Source: an uncultured Chryseolinea sp. | GTDB lineage: Bacteria; Bacteroidota; Bacteroidia; Cytophagales; Cyclobacteriaceae | DNA length: 8,004 bases | Direction of reading: 5' to 3' | NCBI GenBank assembly: GCA_946478915.1 | Contig: CAMLER010000214.1 | Location: 1-8,004, forward strand | Shown: positions 1 to 5,672 of the stretch, piece after piece | Layout of the letters: each line of letters opens with the position of its first letter | How positions within the stretch are numbered: position 1 is the stretch's first letter | Notes under the pieces: generated by a model | The model's input: the letters and a program-made list of their open reading frames with translations, nothing else | The model's database searches: none | What the model was told of the DNA's origin: nothing | Program-made: the position numbers and the translations under genes

Positions 1-10
1 ACCATGGATC

Positions 11-89
11 GAGCCGACACCCGATCACCTGATCACCTGATCACCGGAATACCGATTACCGACCCGATGAATATCGGGTACCGATTACC
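11..89. repeat. Composite short tandem repeat (GATYACC-type units) next to the barrel gene's 3' end
   Basis: A 12-base prefix GAGCCGACACCC (11-22) is followed by GATCACCT (23-30), GATCACCT (31-38) and GATCACC (39-45). Degenerate units and two exact GATTACC copies (54-60 and 83-89) come next. The same prefix-plus-units arrangement occurs at 4791-4824, so this is a dispersed element and not a chance run. It starts eight bases beyond the stop codon of the outer-membrane barrel gene. I see no open reading frame of note in it. Function unknown; it could be a REP-like intergenic element. Confidence 0.75.
62..79. repeat. Perfect 7-bp inverted repeat (hairpin) inside the repeat tract
   Basis: ACCCGAT (62-68) and ATCGGGT (73-79) are exact reverse complements separated by the four bases GAAT, so either strand could fold into a short hairpin. 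Direct copies of ACCGATTACCG flank it (51-61 and 80-90). It lies 19 bases beyond the barrel gene's stop and could protect or end that transcript. It has no T-run on the downstream side, so it is not a standard intrinsic terminator. Confidence 0.5.
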
Positions 90-97
90 GGCTTATG

Positions 98-2524
98 TCA
101 TTCTTCAAAATCCCCTCCGCGTTGTTCGTCCTGATTACTCCGTTGCCGCTCCTTTTCACGGTTTAGCCTATAGGTGAAGTTGATTGTGAATTGGCGGGAT
201 CTCCATTGAAAGGTTGAGGTTGAATAATAGTCATTGCGCTCAATGATTGACCGGCGTTTGCGTGTGTTAAAAAGATCCCGTACTCCAGCGGTTATAGTTC
301 CCTTCCCTTTGAAGATATCGCGTGACAGTCCCAGGTCAACGGAATAGATTGACAAATCTTTTCCCTGAGTGGTAATACGTGGCGCCCGATAGTTAAATGA
401 TGCTTGAAGATCAACGTTCTTGAATATGGTCATGCGCGATGTTGTTCTGGTGTTCCAGGTGTAGGTATCGCTTTCCAGTACATCACCCTCATATGAGCCA
501 TCAGTGATCGCCCTATAGAAATTCGCACTCGTATTGACCCTCCACCAATCCAGAATGTTGAGTGAAAGATTAAATTCAAGACCGTACGCATTTTCCTTCG
601 AAAGATTGATGGGTATTATCCTCGAGCGGCCGGCAGAATCAGGTTCCGTCACAATACGTTCGATAACATTCTTTCTGTAACGATAATAGACATTGGATAA
701 AAGGGAACCAAAATCCCAATCAAGCAAATAGCCCATTTCTACAGAATTCGTGTATTCCGGCCTTAGCCCAGGGTTACCGCCAAACAGCACCCGCGGATCT
801 CTAAAATCCGAAAATGGGAGCAATTGCCTGAAATGTGGCCTGTTGATCCGGTAACTATAGCTGAATTGCAAGGTCTTATTCTCCTGTATCTTATATGATA
901 AACTGGCGCTTGGAAAAAGATCAAAATAATCCTGGGGAATGTATGTGTAAGGGTCCACCAGTTCAGTGGAAATATCAGTGAGCTCACCACGCACTCCGCC
1001 TTGTGCAGACAGCCGCCCAAAGGTGTTGCTGGCCATCAGATACACTGCATGTATCCGCTCTGTGTATTCAAGTTGATTTGTAAACTGAGGAAGTGAAATC
1101 CAGGATAAATCTTCAGGCTCCTGAGACTCGAGCCCAAAATCATTTTTGATAATTCGCGAAGCGCTTTTCAGGCCGGCCTCAATTTTTCCAACCTTACCAA
1201 ACGGATGGATGTAATCAGCCTGAAATAGCCAGTTGATTTCATCAGCGAAATTAATCGATCGTTGTAACGAATCTGCGCTTTCGTTGATCGATTCCCTATA
1301 ATCCGTACTTTCATTGTCAACGCTTTTGATCCATTTAAAATCTGCCGTCAACGTCTGCCCTTTGCGACCAAAGTCTTTCTTTAAATTAAATGTGGCTTCT
1401 ATATTTTCTTCGTCTTCTTTTTCCCGCTCTGACCTTGTCACTGTTCGCAAGATTCCGCCGTTCTCATCAAAATCTATGTAATTCGTTTGAGCAGTATTGG
1501 TTCCGTCGCCGATATTATACAAAAATGACCCGGTCACCGACGTTTTGTCGTTTAAGAAGTAGTCTAGCCCTATCGTGAAATTGTGCGAAAATTCCTGGCG
1601 GATACGGTCATTGCTTTGCGAATAAGCAAACTGATTGTCAGGCGCGGAATTTTTTTGATACGACTCACCCCAGCCCGGGCGTCTGTCGTATTCTACCCCA
1701 TAACTTGAAAACAGGTTGACCTTTTTTCGCCGTAGGTTAATACTGTATGAACCTCCATATTCTGCCGGATATCCAGCCTTTGCGCTAAAACTACCATTTA
1801 CACCTTTCTCCTGATTTTTTTTAAGAACGATATTTATAATGCCGACCTCACCGGCAGCATCATACCGAGAAGAGGGATTTGTGATCACCTCTATGCTTTG
1901 AATAAGGTTACCTTGCAACATACGCAACGCCTCAGGGTCACGGGAGGTAAGACCTGAGGGCTTTCCGTCAATTAATATTCTCACGTTTTCGCTGCCGCGA
2001 AGACTGACTGTACCGTCAACATCTACAGTTACAGAGGGAAGGTTTCCCAGGATGTCCGAAGCATTTCTACCGACATTGCTTAAGTCTTTTTCGATATTGA
2101 ATACCCGCTTGTCCAACTGCAATTCCATAGAGGCCTTTTCACCTTTCACAATAACCTCCTCCAGGACCTGACTATCTTCCTTAAGCGTTATCACACCAAC
2201 ATTCACATTTGTATTGGTTACCTCTACATCGGAAACTACTTGCTCCTCGTAGGATAAAAAACTGATCTTGATAAAATATTTCCCGGGTTCAACAGGCACG
2301 CTGAATTTTCCTTGTTCGTCAGAAACGCCGCCCGTTATCAAAGAAGAGTCCTGAACTTCATATACAGCGACATTTCCGAAGGGTACCGGATTCTTTTGTT
2401 CATCTACAATTGCACCGTTGATCGACGGGCCAGATTGCTCACTGTCCTGTGCAAATGCTACAGTTGAAAAAAATGCCAGAATAAATAAATAAAGGTGCCT
2501 CATCATTTCTTGAATTATTTTCAC
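98..2524 (-). CDS. Outer-membrane beta-barrel receptor-like protein (TonB-dependent receptor fold)
   Basis: Predicted outer-membrane protein of 808 residues. Residues 1-25 form a signal peptide with a hydrophobic core from about 11 and likely cleavage after AFA25 before Gln26. Residues about 34-115 look like a carboxypeptidase-regulatory-like beta-sandwich (SINGAIVDEQKNPVPFGNV). Residues about 120-236 form a TonB-receptor-type plug with the recognisable stretches VSLRGSENVRILIDGKPS (173-190) and IEVITNPSSRYDAAG (211-225). The rest is a long barrel rich in alternating aromatic residues, like the 'outer membrane beta-barrel family' (OMP_b-brl_3). The last strand-like segment (FTINFTYRLN) is followed by about 20 charged residues. 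The start chosen is GTG at 2522-2524, because AGGGAGA lies just upstream; ATG codons at residues 7 and 8 (2506 or 2503) would give an equally good signal peptide. It lies 71 bases behind the histidine kinase on the same strand, with no promoter seen between them. The transported or sensed substrate cannot be read from the sequence, and this family may not transport at all. Confidence 0.88.
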   Translation of the reverse strand: MKIIQEMMRHLYLFILAFFSTVAFAQDSEQSGPSINGAIVDEQKNPVPFGNVAVYEVQDSSLITGGVSDEQGKFSVPVEPGKYFIKISFLSYEEQVVSDVEVTNTNVNVGVITLKEDSQVLEEVIVKGEKASMELQLDKRVFNIEKDLSNVGRNASDILGNLPSVTVDVDGTVSLRGSENVRILIDGKPSGLTSRDPEALRMLQGNLIQSIEVITNPSSRYDAAGEVGIINIVLKKNQEKGVNGSFSAKAGYPAEYGGSYSINLRRKKVNLFSSYGVEYDRRPGWGESYQKNSAPDNQFAYSQSNDRIRQEFSHNFTIGLDYFLNDKTSVTGSFLYNIGDGTNTAQTNYIDFDENGGILRTVTRSEREKEDEENIEATFNLKKDFGRKGQTLTADFKWIKSVDNESTDYRESINESADSLQRSINFADEINWLFQADYIHPFGKVGKIEAGLKSASRIIKNDFGLESQEPEDLSWISLPQFTNQLEYTERIHAVYLMASNTFGRLSAQGGVRGELTDISTELVDPYTYIPQDYFDLFPSASLSYKIQENKTLQFSYSYRINRPHFRQLLPFSDFRDPRVLFGGNPGLRPEYTNSVEMGYLLDWDFGSLLSNVYYRYRKNVIERIVTEPDSAGRSRIIPINLSKENAYGLEFNLSLNILDWWRVNTSANFYRAITDGSYEGDVLESDTYTWNTRTTSRMTIFKNVDLQASFNYRAPRITTQGKDLSIYSVDLGLSRDIFKGKGTITAGVRDLFNTRKRRSIIERNDYYSTSTFQWRSRQFTINFTYRLNREKERQRSNQDEQRGGDFEE

Positions 2525-2595
2525 AACTATTCTCCCTCTGACCTAACCCGCGTTTTGGTCGAAAGTTCTGAAAAGAGTTTGAGGACATTTTGAAG

Positions 2596-3858
2596 TTATC
2601 TGACCGGTAAAAAAGTGATTTTAAGCTCATGCGTCTCCCCCGCATGGATATATGTGACCTTGAAATTGCTCAGGTCGCATATTTGTTTAACGATTGCTAA
2701 TCCCAGTCCAGTAGATTCTGAACTTTGTTTAGCCTTTTTAAAACGTTTGAACAATTCTTCAGGAGGCAATTTTAGCGCTTCGCCCGTATTTCTTATGGAC
2801 AGGTCAGACGACGTAAGGCGGATATCAATAGAACCCCCGGTGGCATAGTTATGCCGAATGGCGTTGCTAATAAGATTTGCCAATAATATGTCGGCTAAAA
2901 CGGGATTTAGTTTTACAAAAACACCGGTATGAATTCGAGAAGTCAAAACGATGGACTTCATTTCAATCAGTTCGCGAAAAGATGATATGGCGTTCTCGAC
3001 CAATTTGCTGAAATCTATCTTTTGATCAACCTGGTACTCTTGATTCTCAAGTTTGGTTAACAGCGCGAGCGATTGATTTATGGCAGAAAGTTTTTGAACG
3101 GAATTTTGTACGCTTTCAATCAATGCAGCTTGTTTTTCGTTGATGTTAGTTTCAAGAAGTAGCTCGAGTTTGCCACGTATGATAGATAAAGGTGTCTGTA
3201 ATTCATGCGAAGCGTTTTCTGAGAACTCCTTTAATGATCTGTAGTCATCCAACGCTTTGCTCGTCATCTTCGTCAAAAACTGATTTAATTCCCGAAATTC
3301 ATGAGTGCGTGTCTCAGAGAGTTTGATAGGATGTTTTTGCTTGAGATTAAACGTTTGAATCTTTTTTAACGTCTGGTTAAAGTTTGACAAAATTTGTTTC
3401 GACATCTGCCGACTCGCTATCCAGACAAATACCAAAAGAAGAGCCAACGTAATGGCTAGCGAATTCAGGACCCCGTCCAGTATCTCATCTGGTTCGGCAA
3501 TAAAGTTGTATGCAGAAATGTAAAAATGGCGATCACCAACCTTGTACGAAGCAGCTACTGTGAATTTTCTATCCAACGCTCTCCTTGAGAAATAACCCAT
3601 TGAGTCCGTGAGTTCAAGTTTAACAAGTGGTGCATTAAACGGCAACTCAGTCACCTCAATTTGTGGCTGTGATAGCGAGTCGACAGGAACACCACTTTCG
3701 AGAAGATTTGCAGCGCGATCAATATCCCTTTTCAATCTTCTGGTAACTTCTATTTCAATCTCACGCTGTACGAAATAAAACACACTTAATCCACTTGCCA
3801 ATAGCACAAACGTTGTAATGGCCAGATACCAAAGAGAAAGTCGGTTTATCAATTTCAT
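2596..3858 (-). CDS. Two-component sensor histidine kinase, membrane-bound
   Basis: A 420-residue kinase that should autophosphorylate on His and pass the phosphate to the regulator encoded just before it. Transmembrane helix 1 is about residues 9-30, followed by an extracytoplasmic sensor region of about 100 residues and helix 2 at about 130-148. A HAMP-like linker leads to the H-box SENASHELQTPL with phospho-acceptor His218. The ATPase part has an N-box (NLISNAIRHN, Asn332), a G1-like RNTGE (356-360), an F-box-like LFKRF (369-373) and a G2 box STGLGLAIVKQI (382-393). G1 carries Asn357 where many kinases have Asp; I believe this occurs in related Bacteroidota kinases, so it does not by itself suggest loss of activity. 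Length is normal for a short kinase with no PAS domain. Its ATG overlaps the regulator's TGA as ATGA (3855-3858), implying translational coupling. The signal is unknown. Confidence 0.95.
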   Translation of the reverse strand: MKLINRLSLWYLAITTFVLLASGLSVFYFVQREIEIEVTRRLKRDIDRAANLLESGVPVDSLSQPQIEVTELPFNAPLVKLELTDSMGYFSRRALDRKFTVAASYKVGDRHFYISAYNFIAEPDEILDGVLNSLAITLALLLVFVWIASRQMSKQILSNFNQTLKKIQTFNLKQKHPIKLSETRTHEFRELNQFLTKMTSKALDDYRSLKEFSENASHELQTPLSIIRGKLELLLETNINEKQAALIESVQNSVQKLSAINQSLALLTKLENQEYQVDQKIDFSKLVENAISSFRELIEMKSIVLTSRIHTGVFVKLNPVLADILLANLISNAIRHNYATGGSIDIRLTSSDLSIRNTGEALKLPPEELFKRFKKAKQSSESTGLGLAIVKQICDLSNFKVTYIHAGETHELKITFLPVR

Positions 3859-4538
3859 GAAATCCCAGTATCGAATTTATACCCTATTCCATACACTGTT
3901 CCGATATAATCCTTGCCATCAGCCGCGTTAATCTTTTTTCGAAGGTTCTTCACATGCTGATATACAAAGTCAAAATTTGCAAGATTATCCGTGTAATCGC
4001 CCCATAAATGCTCCGCGAGTGATTGACGAGTAAGGATTCGATTTTTGTTGATCAGGAAGTACAGCAGTAGATCAAATTCTTTTTTAGTGAGGTCGAGCAA
4101 TGTATCATTTACACGAGCCTCCATCGACGTCATATTTAACTGTATTTCATTAAACTGTACGATATTGGCGCCTTCAAGCGCGTTCCTGCGATATATCGCC
4201 TTAAGGCGAGCATTCAGTTCAGAAAGGTGAAAGGGTTTGGTGAGGTAATCATCAGCACCCAGGTCTAAACCTGAAATTTTGTCGTCGAGGGAATTCTTTG
4301 CGGAAATGATCAGGACATTGCTCTTAATCTTTTGATCCTTAATGTACTCCAGGACGGACAATCCATCTCCATCTGGCAACATAATATCCAACACGATGCA
4401 ATCGTAATGAAATCCCTGAAGCTTTTCGAGCGCATGGGTACAGGTGGAGCTCCATTCACACACATAACCTTCACCTTTCAGGAAGTCCTGAATATTTCTT
4501 GCGAGGTCTTCATTATCTTCAACGATCAGTACTTTCAT
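3855..4538 (-). CDS. OmpR/PhoB-family response regulator
   Basis: A 227-residue DNA-binding regulator, the partner of the overlapping histidine kinase. The receiver domain (about 1-115) starts MKVLIVEDNEDLA, with acidic residues Glu7 and Asp8, phospho-acceptor Asp51 in VLDIMLPDGDG, switch Ser79 in IISAK and Lys101 in YLTKPF. All expected active-site residues are present. The C-terminal part (about 126-225) is a winged helix of the OmpR type: LTKKEFDLLLYFLINKNRIL, then VYQHVKNLRKKI as the recognition helix and a final YIGTVYGIGYKF wing. It is first in the operon. The start ATG (4536-4538) has no Shine-Dalgarno-like sequence, which is common in Bacteroidota, and its leader contains TAGGTGTTGA-type repeats. 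Targets are not readable; the downstream barrel gene and its own operon are the first candidates. Confidence 0.96.
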   Translation of the reverse strand: MKVLIVEDNEDLARNIQDFLKGEGYVCEWSSTCTHALEKLQGFHYDCIVLDIMLPDGDGLSVLEYIKDQKIKSNVLIISAKNSLDDKISGLDLGADDYLTKPFHLSELNARLKAIYRRNALEGANIVQFNEIQLNMTSMEARVNDTLLDLTKKEFDLLLYFLINKNRILTRQSLAEHLWGDYTDNLANFDFVYQHVKNLRKKINAADGKDYIGTVYGIGYKFDTGIS

Positions 4539-4541
4539 CGC

Positions 4542-4576
4542 TAGGTGTTGATGTGTTTAGGTGTTTAGGTGTTGAA
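4542..4576. repeat. 8-base imperfect tandem repeat (GTGTTTAG) in the leader of the two-component operon
   Basis: GTGTTTAG occurs twice head-to-tail (4553-4560, 4561-4568), followed by the variant GTGTTGAA (4569-4576). The related decamer TAGGTGTTGA occurs at 4542-4551 and again at 4566-4575. The tract begins four bases upstream of the response-regulator start codon, so it would lie in that gene's untranslated leader. On the transcript it reads as an AC-rich, G-poor stretch with little capacity to fold. Confidence 0.7.
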
Positions 4577-4609
4577 GTTAGGCCATCATTATAGTTTTCC
4601 TAATGAGGT

Positions 4610-4617
4610 CAAATTAA
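4610..4617 (-). promoter_or_regulatory. Possible -7 element of the two-component operon
   Basis: Read on the minus strand this is TTAATTTG, one mismatch from the Bacteroidota -7 consensus TAnnTTTG. A weak TTTC lies about 20 bases upstream as a possible -33 element. It would give a leader of about 65 bases that contains the GTGTTTAG repeats. The match is imperfect and the surroundings are AT-rich, so this is only a candidate. Confidence 0.25.
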
Positions 4618-4644
4618 GGAGGAATTTTTGAAGGAAAGTTGAAG

Positions 4645-4679
4645 GAGCTATCAGCTAACAGCTAACAGCTAACAGCTTG
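4645..4679. repeat. 7-base tandem repeat (CAGCTAA), about five units
   Basis: Three exact CAGCTAA units (4652-4658, 4659-4665, 4666-4672) are followed by CAGCTTG (4673-4679) and preceded by the degenerate GAGCTAT (4645-4651). The tract lies upstream of the candidate two-component promoter, between it and the 3' end of the DUF2807 gene. The rest of this gap (4680-4790) shows no convincing gene, hairpin or promoter. Seven-base perfect units can change copy number by slippage; whether this one does is unknown. Confidence 0.8.
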
Positions 4680-4790
4680 AACAAGGGAATTGGGAAGAGT
4701 AGTACTTTGGACAACAGTAAGCAAATGAATTGACGTCGAACAACCGAGGTGGATAAGATTTGACTTCACAGGCGACAGCTGCATAACGTG

Positions 4791-4824
4791 GAGCCCGACA
4801 CCGATTACATGATTACCGATTACC
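4791..4824. repeat. Second copy of the GAGC(C)CGACACC / GATYACC composite repeat
   Basis: The prefix GAGCCCGACACC (4791-4802) is followed by GATTACAT (4803-4810), GATTACC (4811-4817) and GATTACC (4818-4824). It aligns with 11-45, allowing one-base indels and C/T changes within the units. It ends one base before the stop codon of the DUF2807 gene, just as the first copy sits beside the stop of the barrel gene, and both have the same orientation relative to the neighbouring minus-strand gene. Confidence 0.75.
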
Positions 4825-4825
4825 A

Positions 4826-5512
4826 CTAATTAGACTTCTTCACCGACCCTCCGCTGCTTGAGTTTGTATTGGAATTATTGGGATTGCCATGATACCGTAT
4901 ATTACCGCCGCTGCTGGCCCTGGCGTCGAGATCGTCGCTAACCGTCAGTTTGATAGAGCCTGCTCCGGAAGCTTCAGCGGTGACTTGTTGTGAATCAAGG
5001 TCATATGCGTCAATCTGGCCTGCGCTGCTCGCGTCGACGGTAAACCTTTTGGTTTTCCCCTGCACCTCGATCTGGCCCGCGCTGGAAACGCTTGCCTCTA
5101 CTAACTGGGCGCTAACGTCTATCTCAATCGACCCGGCACTGGATGCACTTAGTTCAATTTCATCAGCCTCCAGGGTTCCGTCGCCGAAAACACTTCCTGC
5201 CGAACTTGCGGAGATCTTGTCAACCATAACATAAGTGACATACACCTTGGCATTGATCCTACCACCATAGTTTCCGCTGCGCATATGCACCCTCAAATAG
5301 GATCCGGAAACTTCCGTTATAATATTGTCCAGAGACGTGCCGGTAGCCTCCACACGCACACTTTCCTTGCTGCCTTTTTTAATAAAAACATCAATTCCCT
5401 CTGATGCCTTTATACCGGAAAAAGAACCTATGGACCTCGTTTCCGAATTTTGGCTAAAAACCGCAATGCTGGTTACGACAAGTAAAGTGAAAACAGGCAA
5501 AAAATGCTTCAT
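4826..5512 (-). CDS. Secreted DUF2807 / head GIN domain-containing protein
   Basis: A 228-residue exported protein. Residues 1-21 form a signal peptide (hydrophobic VFTLLVVTSIAVFS, likely cut near Gln21). The body opens with RSIGSFSGIKASEGIDVFIKKG (27-48, typical of DUF2807) and continues as a ladder: SSAG at 103, 124, 143 and 162, SGAG at 182, SSGG at 200 and 219, spaced 18-21 residues. This is the pattern expected of a right-handed beta-solenoid with one turn per repeat. The C-terminus is rich in Asn and Ser (PNNSNTNSSSGGS). The reading frame runs on upstream to 5644, but I chose ATG 5510-5512: the signal peptide begins there, and a TATATTTG promoter-like box (5543-5550) lies inside the longer version. 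Its molecular role is not established; members are usually called putative auto-transporter adhesin heads. No anchor or lipobox is visible. Confidence 0.88.
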   Translation of the reverse strand: MKHFLPVFTLLVVTSIAVFSQNSETRSIGSFSGIKASEGIDVFIKKGSKESVRVEATGTSLDNIITEVSGSYLRVHMRSGNYGGRINAKVYVTYVMVDKISASSAGSVFGDGTLEADEIELSASSAGSIEIDVSAQLVEASVSSAGQIEVQGKTKRFTVDASSAGQIDAYDLDSQQVTAEASGAGSIKLTVSDDLDARASSGGNIRYHGNPNNSNTNSSSGGSVKKSN

Positions 5513-5542
5513 AGTACTGATTTTTAAGCCAATGACCGGGCG

Positions 5543-5550
5543 CAAATATA
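5543..5550 (-). promoter_or_regulatory. -7 promoter element for the DUF2807 gene
   Basis: The minus strand reads TATATTTG, an exact match to the Bacteroidota -7 consensus TAnnTTTG, 30 bases upstream of the ATG at 5512. Transcription would start roughly 25 bases before the gene. No clear -33 TTTG is visible at the expected distance. The position supports the downstream start codon over the longer reading frame. Confidence 0.5.
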
Positions 5551-5558
5551 ATAGTTGC

Positions 5559-5588
5559 ATTGTGGATTGCACATCCGCCTTATTTTTG
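5559..5588 (+). promoter_or_regulatory. Promoter for the TerB-like gene (-33 ATTG, -7 TATTTTTG)
   Basis: TATTTTTG (5581-5588) matches the Bacteroidota -7 consensus TAnnTTTG exactly, and ATTG (5559-5562) lies 18 bases before it as an approximate -33 element. Transcription would begin near 5594 and leave a leader of about 80 bases before ATG 5673. The -7 box sits in the loop and first base of the right arm of the inverted repeat at 5571-5595. Confidence 0.45.
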
Positions 5589-5595
5589 CGGATGT
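5571..5595. promoter_or_regulatory. Perfect 8-bp inverted repeat between the divergent promoters (operator candidate)
   Basis: ACATCCGC (5571-5578) and GCGGATGT (5588-5595) are exact reverse complements separated by nine bases. Centre-to-centre spacing is 17 bases, so the arms lie on roughly the same DNA face. The repeat overlaps the -7 box of the plus-strand gene and lies about 20 bases upstream of the minus-strand -7 box, so a bound dimer could affect both. No regulator gene lies next to it. Confidence 0.45.
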
Positions 5596-5672
5596 ACGAA
5601 AACGGCGACTTTTGCAGGGATTTTAAAGAGACATTTTGAGACATTTGTCATACACAAATTTTGTTTAAACCT

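Noticed and set aside
763..1020. Small minus-strand reading frame of 85 codons inside the barrel gene
   Set aside because: It lies wholly within the well-supported barrel gene in another frame and shows no recognisable motif.
4542..4824. Possible CRISPR-like array in the 287-base gap
   Set aside because: The units are 7-8 bases with no spacers between them, and there are no cas-like genes nearby; these are simple tandem repeats.
5325..5639. Plus-strand frame of 104 codons antisense to the DUF2807 gene
   Set aside because: It mirrors the coding strand of a well-supported gene, has no family-like motif and runs across the divergent promoter region.
5513..5644. 44-codon N-terminal extension of the DUF2807 protein
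   Set aside because: The extension contains an exact TATATTTG promoter-like box and comes before a complete signal peptide, so translation most likely begins at 5512.
5654..5664. Short palindrome ACAAATTTTGT upstream of the TerB-like start
   Set aside because: Five-base AT-rich arms are expected by chance in this composition, and nothing else supports a binding site.
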